64,000 nucleotides of DNA from Rhynochetos jubatus (GCA_027574665.1 CM050690.1:71839433-71903432); one strand, 5' to 3'; counted from the first letter of the stretch, positions 1-11,991 are shown. Program-made: numbers and translations. Notes: generated from the letters alone by a model not told the origin.

Positions 1-1255
1 ATTTTACATAATCTGTTGTCAGTACCAACAATGCTTTCTCTAGGCATCTTTCAGACTGACCTCAGAGAACCCATTTCTAAAAACCTGTGCATCTTCTTTT
101 GCACATATACAATAAACCAATATATCAACCACCTTTTACACTGAGGGGTATATTATGCACATCATCAGTAGTCCAGTGGTGCCACATTTCGTAGACACGC
201 AAGATGTCGTGGTACATTCTGGCTGCTCTTAAGTATTTTAAAGGGCAAACAGTACATTCATAACAAAGGTGTGACAGACCTTCTGCTGGTGTAAACACAA
301 GCTTTGGGCCCTAATTGCCAGTCATCCATTCTTCCTTGAGTGCAATGCCGAAGGACTACTGCAATATCTGTAAAAGCACTCCTGATTCTGCCGAGGACCT
401 GGGGAATCCCAGCACTGTATAAGTGTTTCTCTGGTTTGTGGATGGGAAAAAGTGCTGCCAGTTGCTGTCAAATGGGCATCTCTCATTTCTTTTTCAGGCC
501 TAGGGGCATTTACATCCCTGGTAATACATTCAGCTGGCGTTCAAAGCTAGAGTGAGTGGAGAATAATTAGTCCCACTGAGTGCAGTGCAAGTTTGCTAGC
601 AACTCTACAAAGAAAAGGATTCTTACCAAAAGGCTTTAGATGCACAGATCTCAAAACTGTAGTGGAAATGGTGTCATGCCTGTCAGTCAGACATGACAGC
701 AGATGAGGAGCCCACGGCTGTATGCCTCACTGGTATTTAGATGACACCTACTGGCTCTTTGGGAATATTTTCCATGCCCTGAACAAACTGTTCATGGATG
801 TGCCACAGCATTGAGCGGAACACACCATCCTGTAGACAATAGGAGCTGCCTGTGGAGAAAGTTCATCCCTTGTGTTAAACTGTGAACTGGTGTCATTAGA
901 GAGTTTAAAACCAAACCACAGAAGAGATATTCCTTGAAAATGGCATCCCCAATTCATTTTTTTTTTTTAGCTTGGCTCTGTCTTGCACCTTAATCTCTGG
1001 TGTTTGAGTAGGGATAACTTTTGGATGCATATTTAATCCATCTAGGTGGGTGTTCAGAACTTTACTGGACAGAAGCCTTAGCAAGCAGGTGCCGCTTTGG
1101 AGTTGGCTCTGCAGTGGGTCAGGTAGGTGGCAGCCGGAAGCTGTATCATCCTGTGACTCTGCGATGCTACCATTGTGTCTGAAAGTGTTACAACCATTCA
1201 CTTCAAATCAAATTTGAAAGTATTTTCTAGCTAATGTTGTTTCTTACTCTTCCAG
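1..1255 (+). other. ADAMTS12: Intron, 3' part (upstream of first visible exon)
   Basis: This is the end of an ADAMTS12 intron whose 5' part is outside the window. It is unique-looking, AT-rich sequence with a 12-base T run at 957-968. I see no exon, repeat family or RNA gene in it. It ends in a pyrimidine-rich acceptor (ttcttactcttccag). Confidence 0.8.
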
Positions 1256-1452
1256 ATACCCTCAGCTTTTTCAAACAGCAGCAGCATTGGAGGGAGAGAT
1301 GGGAACAAGATCATATGGCTGCCAGAAAGCTTTCTCGGCGCTCTGTCAGCAAGGAGCGATGGGTGGAGACACTTGTGGTTGCAGACAGTAAGATGGTTGA
1401 ATATCATGGAAGTGACCATGTGGAATCATATATCCTCACTATAATGAATATG
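1256..1452 (+). CDS. ADAMTS12: ADAMTS12 exon: propeptide end and start of catalytic domain
   Basis: This 197-bp exon starts after ttccag with two bases of a split Asp codon and ends at ATG before GTATGT (phase 0). It encodes residues 1-66. The first part is the hydrophilic end of the propeptide ([16 protein letters not shown]), then RKLSRR at 24-29. This basic run is the likely proprotein-convertase site, giving a mature N-terminus near S30. The catalytic domain then starts with [19 protein letters not shown] and ends in [10 protein letters not shown]. The propeptide part is less conserved than the catalytic part, as usual in this family. Upstream propeptide exons are not in the window. Confidence 0.93.
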
Positions 1453-1740
1453 GTATGTACAATATTTCCCTTTTTTAGGTAGTAGAATGAAGCAAATTTT
1501 AAGTTGGTTATATTGCTGATTACCTTGAAGTAAGTCTGCAGTGTTGAGATATGTAACATAATTCATATGTATATTCATTGAAACTCTGTATTTGAAATAA
1601 TTTTCACCTTATATTTTGCATAGGCAAATTTTTCTCTGGATATTAAGTGAGAGAACAGTCATAGCTGTAAATTGTAGCACTATTTTTTTTTCCACTGAAA
1701 TTCCCTGTCTTCTCTGGTGCCTGTTACTCATTGGTGATTT

Positions 1741-2489
1741 CATAAAATCACAGAATGGTTTGGGTTGGAAGGGGCCTTACAGACCATCCAGTTCCAACCC
1801 CCCTGCCATGGACAGGGACACCCTCCACTAGACCAGGTTGCTCCAAGCCTCATCCAGCCTGGCCTTGAACACTTGCAGGGGTGGGGCATCCACAGCTTCT
1901 CTGGGCAACCTGTCCCAGTGCCTCACCACCCTCTCCGTGAAGAATTTCTTCCTTACATCCAATCTAAATCTCTCTGCTTTCAGTTTAAACCTGTTACCCC
2001 TTGTCCTGTCACTACGGGCCCTTGTAAGAAGCCCCTCCCCCAGCTTCCTTGCAGGCCCCCTTCAGGCACTGGAAGGTGCTGTAAGGTCTCCCCAGAGCCT
2101 TTTCTTCTCCAGGCTGAACAAGCCCAATTCTCTCAGTCTGTCCCCATAGCAGAGGGGCTCCAGCCCTTGGAGCATCTCTGTGGCCTCCTCTGGACTCGCT
2201 CCAACAGGTCCATGTCCTTCTGATGCTGAGGGCCCCAGAGCTGGATGCAGAACTGCAGGTGGGGCCGTACAAGAGCAGAGTAGAGGGGGAGAATCCCCTC
2301 CCTTGACCTGCTGGCCACACATCCCCTGATATAGCCGAGGATACGGTTGGCTTTCTGGGCTGCCAGCACACACTGCTGGCTCATGTCCAGCTTTTCATCC
2401 CCCAGTACCCTCAAGTCCTTCTCCTCAGGGCTGCTCTCGATCCATCTTCCACCCAGCCTGTCCTTGTGCTTGGGATTGCCCCGACCCAT
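1741..2489 (-). mobile_element. CR1 LINE, 5'-truncated
   Basis: The element reads on the minus strand. Its 3' end is at about 1741, with the usual avian CR1 terminus (cacagaatggtttgggttgg read on +). The minus strand still encodes the C-terminal part of ORF2 after the reverse-transcriptase core (for example [19 protein letters not shown], then [20 protein letters not shown]). CR1 copies are normally truncated at the 5' end because reverse transcription starts at the 3' end. The 5' break lies near 2489. Confidence 0.92.
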
Positions 2490-2629
2490 TTTGGACTGCT
2501 AGCTACAGCAGCAGAGAGAAATTTTATAGTTCTAAGCATATGGATTCTTTCCCATGTCTGTGGACGAGAAAGACACACCGGAGCCCACTGGAAATTTTAT
2601 TAGCTTAGCAAGAGCTAAAATACCAGTGT

Positions 2630-2713
2630 GTTCCTGTTTTGGTCACAAATCCAAACAGCACCGTATGAGATATTACAAAGAAATTTAACTCTATCCCAGT
2701 TAAAACCAGTACA
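2630..2713 (-). mobile_element. Avian ERV LTR end fragment
   Basis: The segment containing aaatccaaacagcaccgtat and ending aactctatcccag...aaaccagtaca resembles the terminal part of the LTR family seen more completely at 27622-28165 and 42658-43411 (aactctttcctggctaaacc at the latter). Only about 80 bases are recognisable. Sequence between 2520 and 2630 could be further decayed LTR, which I cannot confirm. Confidence 0.6.
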
Positions 2714-4062
2714 GCTGTTTTTCCAGAGAAGTATCCTGCCTATAATATGTAGTCCACACAGAAAAAAACCGAAAACTCAAACCCCCAAAAACCCAAAAAA
2801 CTTTTAATGTTTTCCTGGTGGCAAGTTGCCTACAGATATGTCTTGTGTTATTGTCTGTATCATAGCAGCTATTTACCTTGGGGAGTCTGTTGAGGATGTC
2901 TTCTATGTTGTCATCATGGTAGGTGCGTAATATATGTGAAATTAATCACAGTGTTATTTCCAGCTGGTAACTGATCTGTCCCTTATGTTTATGCAGTACG
3001 TTCCGGACTGTGCCCTGAGCAGTCTGAATAGCTACTGAGGCAGTGAGCAGGCTTAAACAGACACAAAGCTTATTTGAGCACATGAGGTTTTGTCCACACA
3101 GGGGGAATACATGGAAAGAAACCCTGTCATGATCAAATTCAGGAACAAACAAATCTTAACATTTTTTCTGTACTCGAGATGTTAGGTTACTCACACTGAT
3201 TCAATTTTCAGTCAAATACCTTGAAAAAGACCCATATCAGAACCAGACCTTTGTGAACACAATCCCCACCCCATTTCGGTCATTTCTTCTTTAATGATCT
3301 TCTCCATAACAATTTTGACCCAAACGGAATCCATTTTGTCCATTCATATTTCTTGTGATATATGACATAACTCACATTTAGATAGCTTATGACTTTTTAT
3401 GTTCCTATTTCCTTTCCTCCTGCCTAATTCAACATTGAGATGATATTTATGACATTTCATTTGGGTCAAATTTTTGCAGTTCTTGCTTTTTTTAATGTGG
3501 ATATGTTTTTTTTAATGGATTCATTATCTTTGCTTTTGTTCTCATCATCCTCTTCTGTGATGTGAAAGTACAAGAGTATCCATCATTTAACTGATTTCTC
3601 TTTGCCTAATACTAACTTTTGCTTTACTGTGGCAGAAGCTGATTCCTATCAAATCAAAACAGTGAGAGATGATATGCTGGATTTTTTGCACACTGAATGG
3701 ACCTCTCCCTCGGTGTTACCTGACTAGATGTTGCCATTTTTCTGCGAGTGTTTTTTTAGAATGTTGAATTTCTTGCAAAAGAAATGGACATAAAGTAATC
3801 TTGTGTGTGCTTTTGCTCTTCAGCTTAGTAACTTTTGTCAAATCCTTTATCATCACTCATTTGGCAGTGCTGCCTTTTGCATAGTTCTAGCGTTTTTGCA
3901 TTTGAGTACACTTTCAATGAAGTGCATTGCGGATTAAAAAAACAAAACCACACCCCCACCCCAAGATGAACACTTGCTTGAAGAAAATGTCATATTTTAT
4001 CTCTGGAGTCATGTTCTGCTATAAAGGAATGAATAATCTTATACCTCCTGGCTCTGGCACAG

Positions 4063-4146
4063 GTCACAGGGTTGTTCCACGATCCAAGCATTGGCAATGC
4101 AATTCACATTGTGCTGGTCCGGCTCATCCTCTTTGAGGAGGAGGAG
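4063..4146 (+). CDS. ADAMTS12: ADAMTS12 exon: catalytic domain
   Basis: This 84-bp exon lies between ggcacag and GTAAGG and has phase 0 at both ends, so it encodes exactly 28 residues (67-94). The product begins [12 protein letters not shown] and ends LILFEEEE. This is the conserved beta-strand/helix segment of the reprolysin-type fold, with the acidic run that follows RLIL in ADAMTS7 and ADAMTS12. Skipping it would keep the frame but remove part of the fold. The next residue (Gln) is supplied by the following exon, which matches the order QGLKIVHH. Confidence 0.92.
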
Positions 4147-5814
4147 GTAAGGTTTTTATTTTCCTCTGTCAAACAAGACCAAACAAAACCATATATGTTA
4201 CGTATAAAACTTGGGAGTCCAATGCATTCAGCCATAATTATGGAGAGGAAGGTTTATTTGCTTAAAGTATTCTGTTTATTTTGCTCTTTTGTTGATCTTT
4301 GGCATGGCAGTTTTTAGAATAAATGCTGCCCTGGATTGAAAAGTATTTAGCTGGTGACTTCTGACATTTCTGAAAAAAGTCACCAAGAAAATTAAAACAG
4401 GCAAATTAGGAATGAGGAAATGAAATCTCCTCAGTATCAAAAGAGTATGGGATGCCAAGGAACACTAGATGAGAAACAGAAATTAATGTGTGCATCATCT
4501 CCCAGAATCTAATTGCCTAACATTGCCTGAAATGTATTACAAAGTGTAATGCTACAGTATTTGCAGGTCTCTGAGGAAGTAAATCTGGTTTTGTGTAGCT
4601 CAAACGCCTGTTTTCTTTTTAAATCTCTTTCAAAACGAAAAAAGGGGGACTAATTAGGTGCTGATTGCTGTAAAGTACCTATATATTGGTAGTTTCCAAT
4701 GTATCTCATTCACAAAGGTTTCTACATGCTTAAATACATGCCAATTGTCATAATTTTGTAGTTATTTTTAAAACACCGTGTATGACATGACATCTTGCTC
4801 TGACTGCAAGAACACATGAAGTGTATTTTCTCAGTGGCTTATGATTTATGACCACAAGAGAGATGGTCCCAATGCTACAGAAGTCAATGAACCAATCCAT
4901 GGGACCAGGTTATTGCTTCTGTAAGTATATGTGGACCAAAAACTGTGGTTCGCATCTTAACAGGACAATTAGGACCTGAAGTCCATAGTGAACTCCAGTT
5001 AAGTTTGCTTGCTAAATTTCTGTGGCTGTTTTGATAATAACCCATGGATTCCAGTTCAGTTAAGCATGGCAAAGTTGGAAGCAGCAGTGTTAGTTACCTT
5101 TCAAAGTTTGGTTTAAGTTACCCGGACATTACTGTCTGGTAGCAGTGTTACTCACATGCTTTATGAAAAGCACTGCTTAATTGGAGTAAACTGAGACAAG
5201 ATACAATGACTGCCCAAGAACAGAAACGGCAAAATGTGGTTTTGAGTGAATTTATTTTGCTTACTTAGTATTTCAGAAGAAATTTCAGTAACTTGCACGT
5301 ATGCTATGTAATAATAAGATGAGGAAGAAACATCTGTGACCGTGTTGTTTCTCTTTGGAACTGAAAAACACTGTGAAAGAAATACACCCTTAGAAGCATA
5401 ATTGTTCCCTGAACATGACATTGTTCACATAACACTGAGTGGCAAACCTGAGCATGAAGTCCCACGCTAAGTAGTCTTTACCTTTTATATAAAGAAAATC
5501 TTGGTTTCAAGAGAATGTGAAATGTTTGTTTGGAAGTTTCAATTCAGTGTTGGATCTTGTGAAACTTACAGAAAAAATATCTAAATTTCTGCATTTAGTT
5601 TTTCCTTTAGCTGCACTGATTACAAAAATGTCAACATTTTAACAGTATTCAATATGTTAGATAAATAGATGTCATCACTCCTAATGATGACTTTAGCTCT
5701 AAGCCAAAGCATTATCAATTGCAGTTCAAAGATTACCCAGCTTACAGCTAGCATCACTGACATGTTACTGCAATGCTCTGTGGTCTTTACAACATTTTCC
5801 TTCATTTCCATTAG
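4147..5814 (+). other. ADAMTS12: Intron, nothing recognised
   Basis: The 1.67-kb intron is AT-rich. I see no repeat element, exon or RNA gene. Confidence 0.75.
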
Positions 5815-5939
5815 CAAGGCTTGAAGATAGTTCACCATGCTGATAAGACACTAGCCAGCTTCTGCAAATGGCAGAAGAGTGTCAATCCCAAGAGTGACGT
5901 CAACCCTACACACCATGACGTGGCTGTCCTTCTAACCAG
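5815..5939 (+). CDS. ADAMTS12: ADAMTS12 exon: catalytic domain
   Basis: This 125-bp exon follows tccattag and ends at AG before GTAGGA (phase 0 in, phase 2 out). It encodes residues 95-135 and part of Arg136. The product begins [20 protein letters not shown] and ends [10 protein letters not shown]. The HHD.AVLLTR segment is the conserved metalloprotease strand before the RKDIC motif in the next exon. The single cysteine (SFCKWQ) is a family-conserved disulfide position. Confidence 0.92.
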
Positions 5940-7259
5940 GTAGGACAGCAGTTCAGAGCTGTGGCTTACTATTGCCTAGTTGTCACTGTTTGGTGATGGT
6001 GGTTTTTTATAGGCTTATGCCACCATTTAGTTCAGCCTGCACAGAACCCAATAAAGTGGTCTGATGAAGACATACTGTTTCTGAAACACAGTGTTAATAC
6101 AAAAGTTACCTAGTGTGAGCGTGTCTGACACTCATACAGACAGAGAATGGGAGCTTTATTATAAACACCTGTGGTTAAAGTTAGGCCTGCTATACCTTTT
6201 AAAAGGATTGTTTTTAATTAGTTTTCAAGGTACATACAATACTTTATGTATGCATGTGGGTGTTATATTGGAATTGCATCTTAGTCAAGAAGTTGAGAAC
6301 TGTATGTCTCAAGAGATTAGCAATTGCAGAGCACGGGTGATTTTCCCCGCTTGATCCTATTTCTTTTTGTGCTCAGTCATTTCTCTGTTCTTCCTTGAGG
6401 CAACATACTGAAAGGACGTAGCATGTAGATGAACAACTCCATAATGACAAATCCTAAAGTAATATACAGGAGCAGCTCAGAATAGAAGAGTATTTTGCCA
6501 ACACAGAGACTTTATTTTTAAGCTTAAAAGTGTATGATTTTAATATATTATCTCTGTATTTAAGGAGATGCAAAATTATTTTTTATATGTAAGCAAGGGA
6601 GGCACAGAAAATGTAAAGGTGATGTCTGAGTTTACATAGGGTGTTTGTGGCAGGGCATGAAACAGAACTTCTACATATCCTTAAAAATATATCCAGTCTG
6701 CACACAACTGAGAGAAAAGGTTGTTTCTGAGATCTGCAAAAAAAAGGTCCTAAGTTAAAATCTTTGTCAGGCAAAAAACCCGCAACACAAACCAAACCAA
6801 AACCCTCAAGTGGGGCAATAAAAAAAGAATGTCAACAAATCTTAAACTAAGAGTGAGGAGAAGAAGTCTCACACTGCTGAGTGGTTTACTACTCCAAATA
6901 AACAGGCTTCAAGCAGTTTGCTTGGATGAAGCTGAGGTATGGTAAGTTTAATAAACCATACCTCAAAATGCTGTCAGAGGTGGAAGTTTTAAAACTTTTG
7001 CAAGCTGACAGTAACATACGTATTTAGACGCTACTGCAACATAAATATTGGCTACAAACTATAGCAGTATACTATGATAGTAGCAGAACAGGTGCTGTGT
7101 TGTTGTTGTAGATACGTTTGTAAAAATGTTATCACTATGCTTTGCTTAAAATGCAAATTAGCACTGACACACTCTAAGAGGGAGACTTACCACCCAGTCT
7201 AAGTGACACTACAGTTGTTTGTAAGCTCTTTTAATGGCACGTCTCTTTTGTGATTCTAG
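5940..7259 (+). other. ADAMTS12: Intron, nothing recognised
   Basis: The 1.32-kb intron has only short A-rich runs (for example around 6738-6745 and 6819-6827) and no recognisable element. Confidence 0.75.
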
Positions 7260-7409
7260 AAAGGACATTTGTGCTGGCATGAATCGTCCGTGTGAAACCT
7301 TAGGTTTGTCTCACCTGTCAGGCATGTGTCAACCTCACAGGAGCTGTAACATTAATGAAGATTCTGGCCTTCCGTTGGCTTTCACTATTGCTCATGAACT
7401 TGGACACAG
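7260..7409 (+). CDS. ADAMTS12: ADAMTS12 exon: catalytic core with zinc-site HELGH
   Basis: This 150-bp exon follows gtgattctag and ends before GTATAG (phase 2 in and out). It completes Arg136 and encodes 137-185 plus part of Ser186. The product runs from [19 protein letters not shown] through [18 protein letters not shown] to [10 protein letters not shown]181 and H185 are zinc ligands and E182 is the catalytic base of the HEXXHXXGXXHD site. The third histidine is in the next exon, so the intron interrupts the zinc motif. The sequence is almost identical to mammalian ADAMTS12 as recalled, which suggests strong constraint. Confidence 0.95.
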
Positions 7410-7994
7410 GTATAGTTGAACGTGAAGGGGTTACCTGGCTGAGTTTTCTTTATTTATAAGTTAATACTCAAACTGCTAGACAGAAACAAACAAAGAGAGA
7501 GTTAATGTCTCTTATTAAAACCAAAACTGTGGTTGTTTTTTTCTAAGCAAAGGAATAGGAAGGAGATTCTTAAGCCTTTGATCTCATCTTATATTTACAA
7601 CTATTCAGTCTGCCCCTTTCAACAGAATCTGCTTGGGCAGTACATCAGGATGAAATAATTAAGCTACAAAGAAGCATCACTTAATTGTGCTATTTTTTCA
7701 AACATTTACTGAATTACTATGCAATTACTCTAGATTATCTCCAGATCAATCCAGATAACTTACATAAAACATACCTGTTTCATTATATCAATGTGTTTCA
7801 ATATTGCTGATTAGCTAGAAATTGGTTTTAATTCAAACAGTCAAACTTTACAGAAATATCAAATCTTTGTTCTCTTTTCTGAAACACAAAGCCACTTTTT
7901 GGTCTCTCCTGTATATTAACATTGCTATTGTGGATACACTTAGGTCAAGTCAACTAAAGTTCCTGGGCAATTAGTTTCAGACATGGCTAAACAC

Positions 7995-8110
7995 TGGTGG
8001 TTTGTGGTGGTGTTGGTGTTTGGTTTTTTTGGGGGGGTGGGGTGGGTGGGTGGATGTATTTTGTGTGTGGTTTTGTGTTTTGGTTTTGTTTCTTTGGTTT
8101 TGTTTTTGAT
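7995..8110 (+). repeat. G/T-rich low-complexity tract with G4-prone core
   Basis: The + strand, which is the pre-mRNA sense strand, is almost only G and T over about 115 bases. At 8031-8053 it has runs of 7, 4, 3 and 3 G separated by single T residues, plus a final GG. This fits the intramolecular G-quadruplex rule (four runs of at least 3 G with short loops). Further G-poor GT sequence follows. Confidence 0.85.
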
Positions 8111-8416
8111 AATTGGATATTTTTGCTTGAGTTAAATTTCTCAGTATTTCTGAAGGTGTTTTGGTTGGTTAGTTGGTTTATTAAACTCATCCCAAAAAAA
8201 GTCCGATTTTTTAATCTGTTTTGACACTGAGCTGTTTTCCCCAGGGCAGGGCATTATCTCATGGATAGACTGGTTTGGCTATAATGCCTGCATTTGTCAG
8301 CTGGACCATGTTGCTTGGCTAGGTGACCTGTTCATTGCTGTATCTACAGTCACATTACTTCTGCTGTGCACCCAAGCACCAATCAGGATGAAGGCTGCAT
8401 TTCTTGAAGGGATTGA

Positions 8417-8463
8417 TAACAGTAACAGTAACAACAATAACAACAGCAATAACAATAATAATA
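8417..8463 (+). repeat. (AAC/AAT)n microsatellite
   Basis: An imperfect trinucleotide repeat of AAC, AGT and AAT units (aacagtaacagtaacaacaa and on). It is interrupted, so probably only weakly polymorphic. Confidence 0.8.
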
Positions 8464-10106
8464 TGCTAAAGAGATTACTCAAGTGTTGATCCTATCACCC
8501 ATTAATTGTTCTTTCTTTATTCAATCTCTCAATTGCCTGAAGGGAAATGGTATAAGTAAATAATGCTGGAATCATTAAAATGAGATCTGGGTGCAGTGGG
8601 TTTAGTTACTTGGTTGCCATAGCCTCTTGCTGTCAGGGCTTTTTTTTCATGAACACTATTAATCAGAAGACACTTTTTCCACATAGAGCCATGCGTGACC
8701 CTCTCCTGGTGTAGCCTGGGTGGTTGGTAACTTACTGTCTTTTGAATGCTGTGAGACAGAGTCCTGGTATACTTGCCTTTGCAGGCGTGGTGCAGGGCCT
8801 TGCCAGCAAGGATTGTCTCCACAGAGAAAACTGAGTACTCTAAGGTTTGTTGTTAATGTGAAACTGTTCTTCCCTCAAGCCAGGTTAGAGTATGTATGTT
8901 AAAAAGTTCAAATACGGACAATAAAAGTCTGTAAGAACAGGTGAACAAAAATGAGAAGACAGCCATGCACCCATTCCTTGGATGAATGGCAAAAGTTAAC
9001 TTTGGCCAATACTGTCCCTCTGGATGTTCACGCCTCCTGTATCCACAGACCCTGTTCATGGAAAAGAGCCTGTCAGCAAGGGGACACACTTGCTTTTATG
9101 CCACAGACCTATTACTGGAGTCGATTTCTGACTGAAATCGTGCCCTGCTTTTGGAACATTTGAGTCATGGTACAATTACATTTTCCAGAAACACTTTGTC
9201 TGATCCGTGACTGAATCATGTCCTGAGTCAGTTTTAACTGCTCTTCTGTACAAGGGCTTACACACCTCCAGATGTTAAGGTGTAGGTGTCAGCATCTTTG
9301 TACATCATTATCTTTGCATTTTATTATTTCAGATAATCTCCTTCATGATGAGGTGATGTGGAGGCATGTATTTGAATCAGTCAGTTGAATCTCACCTGAA
9401 GCTTCTTATGATTATGACTTTTACAAGTTGTTGAATAAAAGAAATGTTTTAATAAGCCAGAGAAGGTGGAGAGAACCATGTTGTGAAGACCTGCTATGGA
9501 CATGTGTAAGACACAGTTTGAGAAAGCTAAATAAGAAGAAAGAGTAGAGGTTGGAGGCAAATTCACTCAACATTCAGTAATTTTGAAAACAGTATCTCCT
9601 ATTCAGTCTGTCAAGAGATTTAAAATGAAACAAGCAACAGGACGTGACTCTAAGAGAGTGTAAGACAGAGTATAACGAAGCTTGATCTTAGTTAAAGTGT
9701 TACAAGTCTGAAATAACTGGGATCCAAGAGCTGTGGAGCACTTTTAGCTTTAGCAGCTTTAACATAACTTTGAGGTTTAAAATGTGACTCCTGGCCCAGT
9801 TGTGCAATAGTGTTTTGACTCTCTTAAGAATACCCTTGAATATAGTCTCTGACAGTCTATTCTTCATTTTGTGCAGGACAGTATTGCTGTACATAACAGA
9901 CATGTTTGAAAGCCCGTTGGAGTGACAATTTTTTTGTATGTTTTGGGTTAGATCTTCTGCATTCTTTTTTTAACAAACAGGTATCTACAGTTCACCAGGG
10001 GAGGAAGCAACCTTAGTGTCTTTTTAAGCACAGTGTGGAACCCGTAGGTAGGTGTTGTGGTACAGTTAATCAGCTGGAATTATTAAGTATTGGTTTTTAT
10101 CTCCAG

Positions 10107-10250
10107 TTTTGGTATTCAGCACGATGGAAAAGAGAATGATTGTGAGCCTGTTGGAAAGCGCCCATATATTATGTCCCGACAGTTGCAGTATGATCCTACT
10201 CCACTCACCTGGTCGCAGTGCAGCAAGGAATACATCACACGTTTCCTAGA
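10107..10250 (+). CDS. ADAMTS12: ADAMTS12 exon: third zinc histidine and Met-turn
   Basis: This 144-bp exon follows tatctccag and ends before GTAAGT (phase 2 in and out). It completes Ser186 and encodes 187-233 plus part of Asp234. It opens with FGIQHD, supplying the third zinc ligand H191 and the Asp192 that defines reprolysin-type enzymes. PYIMSRQLQ carries the Met-turn (M208). The end, [13 protein letters not shown], is the last helix of the catalytic domain. No catalytic residue is missing, so the enzyme should be active. Confidence 0.95.
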
Positions 10251-10909
10251 GTAAGTGATCAGATTGTAGTACTTTCCTGAAATGAGTACAACTGTGCATA
10301 AGGTGTTTAAGTGGAGTTTAAAGTAAATCCTGTATTATTCTATTACTAGATGTAGGAGTTTGTAGTGTGCTTGAGTTAATTCCTATGGAGGGCATACCCC
10401 AAGCTTACTGCTCACTTAGTATTTGGAAAAGGCTCCAAATTTCTTGTTTGGTTTCTCAGGTTTGGTGCAACCTGCAGCCTTTTGCAGTTATCAGGAAGAA
10501 AGAAGCCTTTTCGTCAAGGACTCTGGTGGAATGTCATAGACCTTGCCTTTGACCACAGGGACATGTGCTTAACTTCAACACCAAATTTGTTATGTTCTTT
10601 CTAAGAGCAGCAATATGGCATGACTATAACTAATTATAACATGCTCTGAAGCCACTCTGGAAATGATAATGACCTCATGATATTTCCACCTTGACAAGCT
10701 ATATTTTGGCATTGTAAACCCGCCTTTACTACGTTGAGTGCTGTTTGTTAGCAGCACTTCAGCATAAGTTAATTGGAATCTGGAAGCATTATTTCCAATG
10801 GCCATATGCAAAATAGCCATTAAGAATTGTAGATATTCAAAATCTATATAAAACTGTCAAAAAAGTAGGTTTTTAGGGTTTTATTTAATAGGCAATTTTT
10901 GTCTTTTAG
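10251..10909 (+). other. ADAMTS12: Intron, nothing recognised
   Basis: The 659-bp intron has no recognisable repeat. It ends in a T-rich acceptor (tttttgtcttttag). Confidence 0.75.
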
Positions 10910-11054
10910 CCGTGGGTGGGGATTCTGTCTGGATGATATCCCCCAAAAAGAAGTTTTGAAGTCCCCAATCATTGCTCCTGGAGTGATTTATGATGTGCAT
11001 CACCAGTGCCAACTTCAGTATGGTTCCAATGCTACTTTCTGTGAAGATGTGGAC
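10910..11054 (+). CDS. ADAMTS12: ADAMTS12 exon: catalytic end and disintegrin-like start
   Basis: This 145-bp exon follows gtcttttag and ends at GAC before GTAAGT (phase 2 in, phase 0 out). It completes Asp234 and encodes 235-282. [11 protein letters not shown] closes the catalytic domain; the following [16 protein letters not shown] and FCEDVD begin the disintegrin-like module. A sequon (N274-A-T) is present. The next coding exon is 8.5 kb downstream, because a long CR1 element sits in the intervening intron. Confidence 0.93.
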
Positions 11055-11991
11055 GTAAGTGCTGTATGTTTTTCTTCATTCTCCTGATAAGAGTTTAAGC
11101 TTCTTGAACAATGTGGAAGTGCAGTCAGGGAACCTCACTTGCTAAGTAGAAATGCAGCATGTTCAGTTTCATAGGCTAGATGTGCAGTGCAGGCATTGCC
11201 TAACACTGTTTTAATTCCACTCTGAAGATTCTGGGACTGAGCTGTTGCACTGTTTTGCATGTATTTCGCAAGACCTTTACTGGATCTGGCCCCATATCTA
11301 TGCTTAAACGTCTGTCTTTCAGCAGAGCAATCTGATCTTTGTTAAACTATCAATGCAGCTTAAATCCCATTTTAAAAAACAAGATACTTCAAGCTTATAT
11401 CATTCTGGGAATAAATCTTCAGTTCCAGGAAGAGTTTTCTGAAGAAATTAGAGTTGTGCTCTCTTCCCATATGTCCTCATTTTTCACACTCTTGATGGTC
11501 TGACTAATTAAATTCCACTCCATGTATCTTGAAGAGTGTTTATTTTCCTATCAAACATCAGATTAGAGTCACTGAGGTGAGCAGCTCTCATGCCAGCAAG
11601 ATCTGCAGCGGAGGGTTCCATCACAGTGTGCAGGGGAGTTTCCCAAGCCAGGGGAACGCTGGGGGAGCCGAGAGCCCTGCCAGGAGCCCACAGCTCATGC
11701 CACGCCGGCTGACAGGAGCTGGGCGGGGCCAGGAGCAATGGCTGCCAAATCTGTCCGCACGCCCCCATAAAAGAAGATCCTGGGGAGCACGAGCGACCAA
11801 GAGTGCTGCCAACAGGGTGGACAAACAGCGCGTGGCACTGGATGTGGCACATCAGCAAGGGCATGGTGCGTCAGCAGGAGCGCGGCGCGGCATTTCACGG
11901 GGAGTGCAAACACGGCATGCTGCGTTAGCGAGGGCATGCAGAACTGTATGCAGGAAGCGCTCTGAAGCTCGCCCAGCTTGAGCAGGGAGCA

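Larger units (their letters stand above)
1453..4062 (+). other. ADAMTS12: Intron with CR1 copy and LTR end fragment
   Basis: The 2.6-kb intron holds a minus-strand CR1 (1741-2489), an LTR end fragment (about 2630-2713) and an A/C-rich stretch (2760-2802). The remaining sequence to 4062 shows nothing recognisable. Confidence 0.85.
7410..10106 (+). other. ADAMTS12: Intron with GT-rich tract and microsatellite
   Basis: The 2.7-kb intron splits the zinc-binding motif between exons. It contains a G/T-rich tract (7995-8110) and an AAC/AAT microsatellite (8417-8463). The rest shows nothing recognisable. Confidence 0.8.

Noticed and set aside
11529-11981. GC-rich 150-codon frame, possible CpG-island gene start
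   Set aside because: The GC-rich block continues into CR1 ORF1 and ORF2, so it is best explained as the CR1 5' region.
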